DNA from: Ascarosepion bandense
Taxonomy: Eukaryota; Mollusca; Cephalopoda; Sepiida; Sepiidae
Assembly: GCA_037127315.1 (NCBI GenBank)
Contig: JBBBDQ010001294.1
Location: 2,019,001 to 2,083,000, forward strand
Length of the DNA: 64,000 bases
Direction: 5' to 3'
Shown here: positions 54,390-64,000 of the stretch, piece after piece
Layout: each line of letters opens with the position of its first letter
Numbering within the stretch: position 1 is the first letter of the stretch
Notes under the pieces: generated by a model
Seen by the model: the letters and a program-made list of their open reading frames with translations, nothing else
Databases searched by the model: none
Told to the model about the DNA's origin: nothing
Translations under genes and position numbers: made by a program

Positions 54390-54768
54390 TGTGTCGTGAG
54401 ACCAAAAAATGTTTCTTGTATGCAATACCAGACCGGAGTGCAGCAACACTGACGCCTATAATCAAGCATTCGGTTGCACAGTAATTACAGACGAGTGGAT
54501 GGGATACAATCAAGTGATGAATGATTTTGCCCATCTCACAGTGAATCGCATCTTGAATTTTATTGACCCACAAGCTGGCGCCCACACGCAACACATCAAA
54601 CGAATGTGGAGGGCCGCTGAGTTTAGGAATAAGAGACAGAACGGTATTCACCGAACAATGCTGGACTTCTACCGTTGTGATTTTATGTGGTGGCAGAGGC
54701 TGCAAGGTGATGATCCCTTTTTTCGAATTCTTTCCGACATTGGTTTCCCAACTGACTGTTTTCGCTAA
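54390..54768 (+). pseudogene. Merlin-family transposase C-terminal part (IS1595/ISXO2-like DDE)
   Basis: One frame reads CRETKKCFLYAIPDRSAATL and TPIIKHSVAQ, then stops; the next frame (from about 54470) reads VITDEWMGYNQVMNDFAHLT, DPQAGAHTQHIKRMWRAAEF and RQNGIHRTMLDFYRCDFMWW. The words ISDEWxxY and GAHTQxIExxW are the middle and last catalytic regions of Merlin/IS1595 DDE transposases; here the usual E after TQ-x-I is K (HIKRMW), so a catalytic Glu seems lost. It is a frameshifted dead fragment of a cut-and-paste transposon. Confidence 0.82.
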
Positions 54769-55052
54769 ATGGATACTTGTTACGTGTTGTACAAAATTGG
54801 CGTACCGGTCACACACGTTTTACATAGATAAAGCCCTTCGTTAAGTGTGAGCTGTACCTGCGATTTTTTTGCATCTCTTTAAGGTGTGGGTTACCAGAAA
54901 TCCCTCCAATGAGTCTTTCGGAACCTTGTCGAATCAATCCGAGGATTTCAACGACATCTGAAATGATTGATCTCCTCATGTACCACAATTTTGATATTTC
55001 CCGTTCAAGATCCTTGTGTTCTAACAGTTTTTTTAAAGATCTTCAAGGATAT

Positions 55053-55240
55053 ACAGGGTGTCTCAGAAGTCGCGCACCATATACTAATTTTTATTTTTTC
55101 TATGTTTCAGATTTGATTTGATATGGGTGAGAAACTAACAGTACAAGAAAGAGTTAAATTGCTTTTTATGTTTGAAAGAGATGGGGAAACATACCGCCTT
55201 GTAGCTCAAGAATTGTCACAAGAGTATACCTGGAACATTG
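55053..55240 (+). pseudogene. mariner-like element: terminal repeat and transposase N-terminus
   Basis: 'acagggtgtctcagaagtcg' at 55053 looks like a mariner-type terminal inverted repeat end. From the ATG at 55123 one reads MGEKLTVQERVKLLFMFERD, GETYRLVAQELSQEY and then a loss of similarity. The pattern resembles the first helix-turn-helix of mariner-like transposases. The catalytic domain and the second terminal repeat are absent. Confidence 0.6.
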
Positions 55241-55244
55241 TTTT

Positions 55245-55640
55245 AAGAAAAATATTTTATAAATTTTAACCAAACCAGTACGGATTGCTCGGTCAATGAA
55301 TGCCGAATGTTTCCTTATTAAGAAATGGCAAATATTACCGTTACCATTGTCCCATAATGGTTCATACATTTACATACTAAATTCCTGTTACATGTAAAAG
55401 CTATTTTGGGACAAATACTTCAGGTTAAAAAGGAAATCCTCATCAATACTGGAAATGGCAATAACAGCTACTAGATGTGAGAAACTTATTTACATGAAAA
55501 ATTGTTTAAATAGAAAGATTTTATAAGTTTTAACCGACACTGGTAGCTTCGCCAATGAATGCGGTATATTTCCTTATAAGGAAATAGCTAATGTTATCAT
55601 TACCATTACTACACGACCGAAATGGATATTTACTTCGCCC
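55245..55640. repeat. Pair of ~110-bp direct repeats
   Basis: 'ttttataaattttaacc' ... 'caatgaatgccgaatgtttc' ... 'ttaccattgtccc' (55255-55365) recurs as 55520-55630 with variation. Probably two copies of a small dispersed repeat. Confidence 0.65.
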
Positions 55641-56690
55641 CCCACCAACCACTAAGACGTGGAGGTGACACAAGGTCGAGGAGTCCGAACGTGTGCGTGC
55701 GAACGGGCAAGAGCCAAAAATTGTCCAGTCCCAGCAATCGTCGGTCGTGCTGGCCTCGGAGGCGAGCACCGATTCACCCCTTTGGTGCAATGGGGATGGT
55801 GCAAATTCAGGAAACTGTTTCCCGGGATCGGACACCTGTCAGTATAATTTTTCTCAGATAAATGTGTGCCTTCGAACAAAGATACAACCGAACGGCACTC
55901 TGCCCTAGGACAAAGACGTAACTGGTCATTATTACATGATCTTAATGATTGTGAAAAAGCAGAAAAAATCTGAGCGATTTTTTCATCATTTCTATCTACC
56001 CTAGATTGTGAAAAATTCTGATATATTTGTGTTCTGCGTATGACTATACACTTTATCTGGTAGTAAAGCCTATGATTAGGGCGCGTTGAGCAGGGTGGAT
56101 TCACCTCTTAATTGTTGTTGTTCCTAAGTCCGCTCTCACCGAGGTGGTAGCACAACTATTGTGGCTTGTTAGGACCAGGAAGAAAGACATGAAAACAAGA
56201 AGGTAGTATATTTGAACAGCAGAACATATATACAAAATAAGAGTGTTATTAGTCAGTAGATATGTACGTCCGAACTGTCCAGTTACACTGCGACTCGACT
56301 GCCTGACAACTGTCTCTTTGCCTTCCCGGAAGTCACGGAGTTTGGTATTTATGAAGGAGGACGAGTCCATTCTTATGTAGATAAGGCACCATAACAACAA
56401 CAATGGATAAGTTTAACATCAAAACAGAGGCCAAAACACTATGAAAGTATAAAAATACATTTTATACTAAAAATACCAGCAGTATATTTCCATGGTGAAA
56501 AAGTTGCCTTTTTCGTAAAAAAACATTACGAATACTTCCTCGTCCTAAACTGCATCCGACATTAAGTCCTCTGATTGCGAGATTAGAAATTCTGAGGAGC
56601 GTGAAACCACCTTTTCACTGCTGCTACCCGGAATGGTAACACCTTTTAGGGTCCCAGATATGGGCAAAAAGTGAACCCTCCAAACAGAAA
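55640..56690. other. Stretch without a recognisable gene
   Basis: A GC-richer island (55640-55860) carries overlapping short frames on both strands but no recognisable domain. I could not fit it to a tRNA. The rest shows nothing. Confidence 0.4.
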
Positions 56691-56759
56691 TCAGTACATT
56701 TTTTATAATAAAATGAGCAACAAGGCAATTTATAGCAAAATAACAATTAATGCAAAGTC

Positions 56760-57480
56760 TAAGTTTAAACAGGAAAAGAGCGAAGAGAAAGACGAACCGT
56801 TTACAGGGGTGTCAGAGAAAGGGCAAGATAAAGATGGGAATGCCAGTGTAAAAAAAAGTTGCGAGGGTATAGTGAGAAAGGAAAAGAACAAGATACAAGG
56901 GATGATGGGAAAAGGACGAGGGAAAGACTGGAGTCACGTGGACAAGAGATGGGAATTGACATTGTATTTACATTAACATTGTATTTAAAATCTTGGAGAT
57001 TGCATCCATCAGGAAAGCAAGTATACGGAAGGTAGTTCCACAGGCGAGAAAGGAAACTGATGGAGTAGAAGTGGCGGCTGCATTTGGTTGATTTAACTGT
57101 AAAAGGGTGTGGACTTGTTGACAGTCTGGTTGCACGAGTAAATTCTTGTAGAGGAAGCACCACTGAGCTAAGCTCGTCAAATCGGAAACCATAAAAATAT
57201 TTGTAGAATAGACAGAGGGGAGCCACACCCCACTGGTGAGAAAGTGACTGGAGTCGAGCTGCCAGGTCTAGACCGAACGCATTACAGATTCTCCTTTGGA
57301 GTGTGTCGAGAACCCTGAGATGAATGGCAGGGGCGCCCGACCGGATATGGCAACATATTCAATGCACGGTCGGATTGTTGATTTGTATATGTGCAAGATG
57401 GATCCAGGAGGGAAAAACTTCCTGGCCCGACACAGTGACCCAACCTTCCTAGCAGTCGATTTCTCCTATATTACCTATCT
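56760..57480 (-). pseudogene. LINE-B C-terminus, decayed
   Basis: The minus strand reads LFYKYFYGFRFDELSSVVLP, TRATRLSTSPHPFTVKSTKC, FLSRLWNYLPYTCFPDGCN and PISC. 57230-57470 holds the preceding RT-end segment (QRRICNAFGLDLAARL-like). The 3' terminus is not clear; a long pyrimidine-rich segment precedes it. Confidence 0.8.
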
Positions 57481-57489
57481 AAAGCAAAA

Positions 57490-58980
57490 TCACCAACAAT
57501 GCATTTTATCCTAGAATACAATCGCGTTCAAAGTATATTTATTTGAAGTCATAAAATTGTGCAATCCATAGAAATAATCCAAAGAATAGGCTGATACGCC
57601 GCTAAACAAAATGAAAAACATCTGACATATTTATAAATAAAGCATGAACGCAACACGAGGCGGGGAAAAACAATTAAACAAAAGGTGAAATAGCAGATTC
57701 AACTAACATCAATTTACACTAAAAATAAAATTCACCAAGAGAACACTTTCTCGAAAACTCCTATTAAAAAGATAAATAAAAAATAACGTGCATACTTCCC
57801 GAAAACAGAAGTTGTCCGAGTGACGGTAATTTGATAAGAGTGGGGAAGGAATAACTTGTCCAAGCATGAGGGAATGAATTTAATTAAGTTGAGGGGTAAA
57901 GAACAAGTCTGTGAGCCAGGGTAGGGTGTTGCGATTTGCCATTGCAAATGGAAAAGCAGCCAAGGGAGAGAATCCTTAGAAATAAAGACAGAAGAGGATT
58001 GTATATAAACCAGGGGTTGTGTGTCAGGGTTATGGGCAGCCCGAGGATTTGCGAAGGTCGGATTATGTAGCTGATGGACGAAGGACATAAAAAATGTCAA
58101 CCTTTACAGGACACGGAATGGTTCGTCACGCGCCTAGTTTGCAGGGTTCAATGACAGTGTAACTGCACAATAAAAATTCACGCGCGGTCTCTTTTGGATT
58201 TAACTAAGTCAGATAAAGAAAAAAATGCTGGAATGAAAATAGATGCAATGCCTGTATAAAAAAAAGAAAGAAAGAAAGGAATAAAGAAAAAGTGTCATAA
58301 AGAATTAAGAAAGAGTGAAACGAAAGAAAAAGTGAAATGAAAAAGTGAAATGAAAGAAAAAATATTATGTAAAAAAATTAACAAAGAAGAACATACTTAC
58401 AACAAGAACGAAGGAATGACAGGTTGAAAAAAAATAAAAGAAAGAAAGAAGATATAAAAAATGAAAAATTAAAGAACAAATGCTAAGAAATACAACGTTA
58501 AACGAAAAAAAAAAACGAAAAAAGTACGAAACTAAGGAAGGAGTAAAAAAGAGAAACTCGAATGAAAGAGAAAAAATGGAATAGAGTTCAAAAGTAAAAA
58601 TAAATAAAATACTTGGAAGAATAACGAGAAAAAAAAAACAAGAAACGAGATAGAAAAATGAAAAAGAACAAAAAAAAGTATAAAATCGTGCTGGTTGGAG
58701 GAGAAACAGAAGAAAATGAAAAGTTAGGAATAGGATGAGTGAAAATCTGATATCAAAACGTGAAGATGCGACAAAAAGGAAAAAAGCCGATAAAATTTCG
58801 ATGCCATTCGTTGAACAAATATAGAACGGACGTTGCAAGGTAGGTGAATAGGGCAGGTGGGCTGGGTTGTTAGTTGTTGGGTACAGATTGGTGAAGAGTG
58901 GGACTGAGGGTCGATGAGATTTACAAGGGACAATGGAAAGAGAATAGGAGGAAAAAGGAAATTGAAAGACACATGACACG
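57490..58980. other. Purine-rich low-complexity stretch without a gene
   Basis: From about 58250 to 58740 the + strand is mostly (GAAA)-like A/G sequence. Phe/Ser-rich frames on the other strand are composition artefacts. Confidence 0.6.
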
Positions 58981-59046
58981 AGTCAGAATATTGTTTCTAT
59001 CACTGTTACATTTCTCTCTTCTTTTCCAATACATACATAAGTGTGT

Positions 59047-59457
59047 GAGCTAACACACACACGTACACACACACATGTGCACAAACATATACACACATGT
59101 ACACAAGCATGTACATACTCGCACACATATGAGCGCTCATGTATACATACACATACACACATGTATACACACGCATATACGTATACACACATGTGCAAAA
59201 ATATACACACATACATGTGTATATATGTACATATACACATACATACATATGCACATATGGACACACATGTGAACACACATGCACACATATGTGCACAAAT
59301 GTACACAAAACACATACACACATGTACTCACACATCTACACATACACAGATGTACACATGACATCCACATCTATCTACACACCCACATGTACACACTCAC
59401 ACATAAACACATTCACACATGTAAACACGCATGTAAACACGCATACACATGTGCAAC

Positions 59458-59504
<47 letters not shown>

Positions 59505-59530
59505 ACCACACCACACCACACACATATATA
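59047..59530. repeat. (CA)n/(CATA)n/(ACACATGT)n microsatellite block
   Basis: Irregular CA-rich DNA, with a pure (CA)n run at 59460-59503 and TA at the right edge. Long His/Thr/Tyr and Cys/Val frames are artefacts. Confidence 0.95.
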
Positions 59531-59542
59531 TATTATATATAT

Positions 59543-60155
59543 GGGTGGACACAATAATGGAAACACTTTGAAATTTCATGCAAATTTATGTTAATATGGA
59601 ATAGGACCGCCTTTGACAGTAATTACAGCTTGAATTCGGCATGGGATCGACTCGTACATTGTGAATTGATTCCAGGTGAATTTTTATCCATTCTTCAGTT
59701 AAAAATTATCTAACTCTTTCAATGATGATGGTGAAGGATATCGACTCCTAACTTGTTTTTTCTAAAACAAACCGTAGATGTTCAATGATGATGAAATCCT
59801 GATACTACGGTGACCAGATAAGGTGTTCTATTTTACTAGAATATTCCTTGTGCTACATCTTTAGCAGTATGAATGGGTGCATCATCAGCATGAAAGATGA
59901 CATTTTCTTCCGGAAACAGTTCCTGAACCATAGAATGAAGCTGATCGGTCAAAATTCTTAAATAGTCTTGATTATTTATTTAAATAAACTTCTTTAAATA
60001 TGTGTAAAAAATCATAAATTTTAGCAAAATATAAATAAAAATTAAAATAAAGTATTACTAATATTAAATTAACAATCATAAAAATAGATAAGCTTTCAAC
60101 AGTTTTTATCAAATTTTTCTTTTAGGTGTTTCCATTATTTTCTCGACCCCTTGTG
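59543..60155 (-). mobile_element. Internally deleted Tc1-like element
   Basis: Imperfect terminal inverted repeats are visible: 'ggacacaataatggaaacac' at 59547 and, as reverse complement, 'gagaaaataatggaaacacc' ending near 60145. Both ends border TA tracts, as TA-targeting elements do. On the minus strand one reads TDQLHSMVQELFPEENVIFH, ADDAPIHTAKDVAQGIF (second catalytic Asp region, DNAP in the family) and near 59600 SIPRMPNSSCNYCQRR-like sequence of the C-terminus. Only about 600 bp remain of an element usually about 1.6 kb; the N-terminus is gone. Confidence 0.78.
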
Positions 60156-60174
60156 TATATATATATATATATAT

Positions 60175-60345
60175 GTTCATCCGCATACAGGCCAGTTTCG
60201 GTTTATCACAGTGCGGCTGGATAACCGATTGCTTCAAGCAAGGATTAGGAACTCGACCGAATTGTTACTAGTCGGAAATCTAACCCCTAAGCTATCGACG
60301 AAACGTAGATTTTGTAGCGTGTTACTGACAGAATGTAAAAAACGG

Positions 60346-60350
<5 letters not shown>
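60175..60350 (-). mobile_element. HHR-SINE copy D (core-degenerate)
   Basis: Nearly identical to 36885-37075, with 'gatagcttaggggttagatt' and 'cggtcgagttcctaatcc' as tRNA-like boxes, the ccgca/tgcgg stem pair, CTGTGA in place of CTGATGA, and (TA)n at both sides. Confidence 0.65.

Positions 60351-60400
<50 letters not shown>
60351..60400. repeat. (TA)n microsatellite
   Basis: About 25 TA units between HHR-SINE and SINE-4. Confidence 0.95.
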
Positions 60401-60404
<4 letters not shown>

Positions 60405-60414
60405 AAACGTTATA

Positions 60415-60665
60415 TTTAGTAGATACTCGTATTTGAGTAGGTACTCAGTTTATTTATTAAAGATTATTTATGTTCATCTAGAGGCCTGAATATCCGGTAA
60501 ATATTATTAGAAAATATACGTACTCTCTGGCAGGATTTGAACCTGTGTTTCGCTTGGGAAATTCGTCATTAGATTCTGACGTACTTAGACCTCTTACTAT
60601 TCAGACATTACTTGGTCATTGACGCACTCAGTAGCCGAGAGATCAAAGTACGTCAGAGAGATATA
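60415..60665 (-). mobile_element. SINE-4, tRNA-derived, copy 2
   Basis: The minus strand shows a good B-box in 'acaggttcaaatcctgcc' after a tRNA-like head ('ctcggctactgagtgcgtc' upstream). The 3' word is 'accggatattcaggcc'. Homologous to 37255-37515 in the same orientation and with the same neighbours. Confidence 0.7.
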
Positions 60666-60666
60666 A

Positions 60667-60724
60667 ATTCTTCTTCTTCTTCTTCTTCTTCTTCTTCTTC
60701 TTCTTCTTCTTCTTCTTCTTCTTC
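60667..60724. repeat. (CTT)n tract, LINE-A tail
   Basis: About 19 CTT units, the complement of the (GAA)n tail of the LINE-A copy that follows. Confidence 0.92.
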
Positions 60725-61230
60725 TATGTGTCGTGTCTCCCTCATGATCATGTCAATATCTACAACTTCCCGTCTTTTGTAGCTCTCAAGAAATTTGATC
60801 TTTTGGCCATCTCTACCAAACCATGCTCCGCCATTCATTTGGTAATGTTCACCAGTTAGGTTATATCTTGTTACTAAGCCCTCTTTCCCCATTACGAACA
60901 AGTACAGAAATTGAAATATCCGAGAAGTGTTTTCATAGACAACGGATTTCCAAGGCGCACTGCACAGCAAAAGATAGTTTTCCAAAAAGCTAATCAATGG
61001 GAAAACCTCGATGGAATCAAAACAAAAACTGCTGAACTGCTATCTAGTATCAACCTTTCTATATTGCAGTGACTATTGGATCGTTTCCTAATAAGTGAAG
61101 AGAAAAATTGAAGCAGCAGTGGCTCTACAAAAGGATGATGAGAATACCATAGACAGAGCAGGTGCGCAACAGGAAGTTTTGACGAAAATAGAGACCAAAC
61201 AAAAATAAAACATTACTTAGAAAGAGACAA
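60725..61230 (-). pseudogene. LINE-A copy with an inverted 5' part
   Basis: 60725-60899 is LINE-A 3' sequence on the minus strand (VMGKEGLVTRYNLTGE, QKIKFLESYKRREVVDI and the 'ETRHIEEE' tail). From 60900 to about 61230 the preceding part of the same element is on the + strand: 'caagtacagaaattgaaata' (VQKLKYL region) to the RKRQLLG word near 61225. The break in the two parts falls at nearly the same point of the element. This layout is the 5' inversion known from L1 retrotransposition (twin priming). Confidence 0.7.
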
Positions 61231-61254
61231 TTACTTGGGAATAGTTACAATTAT

Positions 61255-61355
61255 CCCCAAGCCTCCACCCATTGATGCACTGATCAGACTCGACGTTGCT
61301 TAACTTCGTTGATCGTACAAAAACAAGTGCTTTAATGTGATGTAACCGTAAGTTA
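61255..61355 (-). mobile_element. 5S rRNA-derived SINE head fragment
   Basis: The minus strand carries 'gatcaacgaagttaagcaac' and 'agtctgatcagtgcatcaat', as in the 5S-like part at 62746-62848. The tRNA part is missing. Confidence 0.7.
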
Positions 61356-61434
61356 TTAATAAATGTGCATGTCTTAGACAATTATGTGTGTATATTATGT
61401 GTGTATGTCTCAGACAGAGAGAGATAGAGAGAAT

Positions 61435-61529
61435 GTAATTTTTTAGCTTAGCTTAAATGTGGCACAAAGCCGAAAGTATGGGGCACCCAGTGAGGATCAA
61501 ACTCTAATACGTTCTAGCTATTACATCAC

Positions 61530-61572
<43 letters not shown>

Positions 61573-61632
61573 GTGTGGGGGAGAAAGGTGATTTTCTAAG
61601 CTCAGTTTAGATGTGGCACAAGGCTGAAAGTA
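61435..61632 (-). mobile_element. SINE-2 copies split by (GA)n
   Basis: 'gagtttgatcctcactgggt' (B-box-like) and 'ggctttgtgccacatttaag' on the minus strand at 61435-61530, followed on the + strand by (GA)n at 61531-61570 and a partial second copy ('gccttgtgccacatctaaac') at 61585-61632. Confidence 0.65.
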
Positions 61633-61965
61633 TGAGTTCGAATTCTAGTTGAATTCGTTTTATTCAATTACGCACAAATACCATTGGGAATGGAATGGGC
61701 TGATTATCAGGACAAATTGGGTTCTATAGCCTTGGTTGGCAACCAGTCTACCGCAGAAATTAATGGTAATCTCCTGCAAGGAAAACCTTCTGCCTCAGTC
61801 ATGCCTCGAAAAAGATATGAGTAATGTCTCTTTGAAGATATGATCGCCCAAGCGTGTATCATGTATGGCACTTAACTGACTGATCTGGATAAAAGAATTG
61901 AATATCAGGAAAGAATGGGTTCTATAGCCTCGGTTAGCAACCAGTCTACCGCAGAAAGTAATGCC
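61633..61965 (+). mobile_element. SINE-1 copy plus partial second copy
   Basis: 'atgagttcgaattctagttg' (B box) leads into the body ('acgcacaaataccattggga', 'gggttctatagccttggttg', 'gcaaccagtctaccgcagaa', 'gtatcatgtatggcacttaa'). 61905-61965 repeats the word 'gggttctatagcctcggtta' with its neighbours. The A-box half is replaced by SINE-2 sequence. Confidence 0.75.
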
Positions 61966-61984
61966 AAACTATTTTGGAAAAATC

Positions 61985-62280
61985 TTCTTCAAGTGCCTTG
62001 TCCCTTCAGAACGTAGGCGATCATGGACTTCCATTGGGCTCTGTCTCTCGTAGCTTTCAATATTTTTCTCTTGGTACCCTTTTTATCTAAGTCCCGCTCC
62101 GCCATCCATTTTCTCAGACCTAACAAGTTCATCTCGCGATGCTTTCCACTGTCACCCCTCCTGTTTATCAGAGCTGTGAGTATTAATTTCTCCAGGATTT
62201 CCTTCATTATTACTTGTCCCAAGAACCTCATTTGTCTCTTCCTGATATTAAGTATATATACTGAAAGATGACAATTCAAC
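61985..62280 (-). pseudogene. LINE-A C-terminus
   Basis: The 96-residue minus frame reads NIRKRQMRFLGQVIMKEILE, KLILTALINRRGDSGKHR, LLGLRKWMAERDLDKKGTK and the terminal ATRDRAQWKSMIAYVLKGQG with a natural stop. It gives the clearest view of the family's C-terminal end. It is 5'-truncated. Confidence 0.85.
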
Positions 62281-62609
62281 GGGCCTTTCTTTACGATTCA
62301 TTACAAACTGTTGTTCTGACCTAGTACTTGTTGCACTAATCCAACCTTGGTAATAAGCGACTGTAACACTCTATCCTTCTGGCTCTTAAGCCTTGTACTG
62401 GTCAACATTTAGTAAACGAAAAATAAAAAAGCACGTTTAGAGATAAGTAAATTAGTCTCTTATAGAACTATTTGTATTATAAAACCAAACATATTAATAT
62501 AATTTGTTTTTTAAGGCTAATCAACCTTTTGCGGGTTATTCAAAATCAGAAAATGTTTTCATATAGTAAGAATTTTTGTGAGAGATAATAAAAACTTGCT
62601 GATACATTT

Positions 62610-62850
62610 CTTACTAATTAACCCATAGCTGGGGGTAGAATAAATGGATTGTTACTTTTCCTAAGGATACTTGCGTGTTATGTAACGAACCCGGTTGAAA
62701 CTGAAACACAAACTCAGCTTTCCGAGGACATCCAAGATTACAACTTATGGTATTCCCAAGAGGTCATCCATTGATGCACTGATCAGACTCGACGATGCTT
62801 AACTTCGTTGATCGTACGAGAACCTGTGCGTTAAAGTGATGTGACCGTAA
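62610..62850 (-). mobile_element. Composite 5S-tRNA SINE, second copy
   Basis: From 62850 on the minus strand: 'tcacatcactttaacgc', 'gatcaacgaagttaagcatc', 'gatgacctcttgggaatacc' (5S-like, to about 62746), then a degraded tRNA part ('gctgagtttgtgtttcag'), then SINE-1 body words ('gtatccttaggaaaag', 'cagctatgggttaat'). The order equals that at 28560-28834, so the fusion is a property of the family and not one chance event. Confidence 0.75.
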
Positions 62851-62904
62851 GCTAGTAAGTGCTTGTGTTTGTGTATGTTTGAGACAGAAAGAGAGAAGGG
62901 GTGA

Positions 62905-63195
62905 TTCCCTTAGCTTAACGTAGTTATGGCGAAGGTCGAAAGTATGGGGCACCTAGTGAGGATCAAACTTTTCAATTGTAATGCGTTCTAGCAAGACAAG
63001 CTGGATAACCCTTACATCGCGTTGATCGATCGATTGATCGATCGATTGAGAGAGAGAGGTGATTTTTTAAGCTCAGCTTAGATGTGGCACAAAACCGAAA
63101 ACATGAGGCACCCAGTGAGGATAAAACTCACGACTCAGTTATAATGATTCTAGCGAAACAAACTTGTTAACCATTACAGCACGTAGAGAGAAAAA
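62905..63195 (-). mobile_element. Two SINE-2 copies in tandem
   Basis: Minus-strand words 'gtttgatcctcactaggtgc' and 'ctaagctaaggg'-like (62905-63015), then 'gagttttatcctcactgggt' and 'ggttttgtgccacatctaag' (63055-63190), separated by a GATCGATT-type repeat (63025-63050). Confidence 0.65.
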
Positions 63196-63429
63196 GGAGC
63201 GGGAGGGAATGTTTGCGCGCCCGTTTGTGTGTGGGTTTGTAATTTTTCTTCGCATCTGTGATTTACCAAACGGGTGCAAAAATCATTTTCTGTGACATTA
63301 ACGCGAAATAGACGAGTTGCCCGGTGAAATTATGCAAAAATGTGAAACAAAGATATTTTTGCATATATCAGCACTTTGATATATATCAGTGCACTTCTAT
63401 TGTGCAACCCCTGTAATCAGACGATCATT

Positions 63430-63450
63430 TTGTGTGTGTGTGTGTGTGTG

Positions 63451-63489
<39 letters not shown>
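63430..63489. repeat. (TG)n-TCTA-(CA)n inverted microsatellite
   Basis: About 10 TG units, four bases, about 17 CA units; the two halves can pair as a hairpin of about 20 bp. Confidence 0.95.
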
Positions 63490-63494
<5 letters not shown>

Positions 63495-63770
63495 AGATGC
63501 ACACTGTCACCGAGATAGCAGATCTATGCGCGTAGTCAATAATAAGAGGCGTGCATATCTCGGGACTCTTCGTAATATGAGCATGAAAACAACCTCCTGT
63601 TTTGATGTCTGGTAAGGCGGCAACGCTGACAGGAAAAGAAAGTCAGTTTAATGTCTTAGAGGCAAGCGGTCGGTAACAAGCGAAAACGGAAGAAAGTGAA
63701 TATAAAATGACTTCTTCAATAGGTTCTTAGCGGACAAATGATTTCTCGCTAAAAGGGTTATTTTCTCCTA

Positions 63771-63774
<4 letters not shown>

Positions 63775-63835
<61 letters not shown>

Positions 63836-63838
63836 TAT
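63775..63838. repeat. (CT)n(CA)n(TA)n compound microsatellite
   Basis: About 15 CT units, 9 CA units and a short TA run. Confidence 0.95.
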
Positions 63839-63891
63839 AAGAAAGACTTTCGCGTATTTATTTGTATGTATATATATATATATATGTATAG

Positions 63892-64000
63892 TCATCTGTA
63901 GACAGTCCTATTTCGCTCTATCACAGCTCATCAGTACGGTTAGACATCCGATTCCTTCCAGCCAAGATTAAAACCCGACCGATTTGACAAATGATTTCTT
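63892..64000 (-). mobile_element. HHR-SINE copy C, cut by the window end
   Basis: The minus strand has 'cggtcgggttttaatcttgg' (B-box region), 'aatcggatgtctaaccgta', the hammerhead-like core and then (TA)n at the left. The tRNA 5' half lies beyond 64000. Confidence 0.6.
63896..63939 (-). ncRNA. Hammerhead-ribozyme-like motif (copy C)
   Basis: Minus-strand order: ccgta, CTGATGA, gctgtgatagagc (GCT/AGC stem II), GAAA, ataggactgt (short stem III with A-T, T-G, A-T), C, tacag. Stem I starts with three pairs (gta/tac). Relative to ccgca/tgcgg in copies B and D this is a C-G to T-A paired change. All core positions are present. Confidence 0.6.

Noticed and set aside
55640..55860. GC-richer island as a possible exon or structural RNA
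   Set aside because: Overlapping short frames on both strands show no family resemblance, and I could not fold a convincing RNA by eye.
58365..58979. A 204-residue Phe/Ser-rich frame on the minus strand
   Set aside because: It is the complement of a (GAAA)-like purine tract and has no domain; the membrane-like look is due to composition.
59006..59594. Long His/Thr/Tyr- and Cys/Val-rich frames on both strands
   Set aside because: They come from the CA/TA microsatellite block; composition explains the open frames.

Overview
This 64 kb window is nuclear DNA of a multicellular animal, most likely an invertebrate. It shows no prokaryotic gene organisation. It is AT-rich, full of (TA)n, (CA)n, (CTT)n and (CTTT)n microsatellites, and carries non-LTR retrotransposons, Penelope-like elements (PLEs), a Ty3/gypsy-like element, Tc1/mariner, Merlin, hAT and Helitron pieces, and several tRNA- and 5S-derived SINEs. 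That mixture is usual for large repeat-rich invertebrate genomes such as molluscs or arachnids, but the sequence does not fix the phylum. I recognise no ordinary host protein-coding gene; every protein similarity I can support belongs to a mobile element.

Repeat family names used below are local. LINE-A is a non-LTR element whose 3' end closes with (GAA)n. LINE-B is a jockey/CR1-like element whose 3' end has a small GGCG/CGCC stem-loop and a GATTAAA-type tail. LINE-C is an L1/Tx1-like element. SINE-1 is a tRNA-derived element, sometimes fused to 5S rRNA sequence. SINE-2, SINE-4 and SINE-5 are other tRNA-like families. HHR-SINE is a tRNA-headed element ending in a hammerhead-ribozyme-like segment beside (TA)n.

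Layout. 0-3 kb: decayed LINE-A and (CTTT)n. 3-6.1 kb: SINEs and a Helitron (4694-6058) holding a nested LINE-B tail. 6.5-15.2 kb: LINE-B and LINE-A tails, a hAT transposase end, PLE debris and the first HHR-SINE. 15.2-20.9 kb: AT-rich DNA and a ~145-bp repeat cluster in both orientations. 20.9-28 kb: SINE-5, long decayed LINE-B copies and a mariner-like transposase. 28-36.8 kb: 5S-tRNA SINE, PLE fragments (RT and GIY-YIG endonuclease), a LINE-B copy with its endonuclease, perfect hairpins, and the best LINE-A copy. 36.9-38.5 kb: HHR-SINE, SINE-4 and a Tc1 N-terminus. 38.8-41.5 kb: a satellite with an 18-copy, 107-bp higher-order core and 63-bp diverged flanking monomers. 43.5-49.8 kb: the youngest feature, a complete LTR retrotransposon (44585-49007, LTRs differing at 2 of 387 positions, 5-bp target duplication) inserted in the reverse transcriptase of LINE-C. 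50-64 kb: microsatellites, LINE-B, Merlin, mariner and Tc1 remnants, a 5'-inverted LINE-A, more HHR-SINE and 5S-tRNA SINE copies.

Functionally the window is a record of repeated insertion. The SINEs and deleted DNA transposons lack their own enzymes and presumably used those of autonomous relatives elsewhere. Only the LTR element looks recent, and its protease region appears damaged. The most interesting candidate is the HHR-SINE family: a tRNA-type promoter, a hammerhead-like 3' end and (TA)n flanks suggest a self-cleaving, possibly circularising retroposon.
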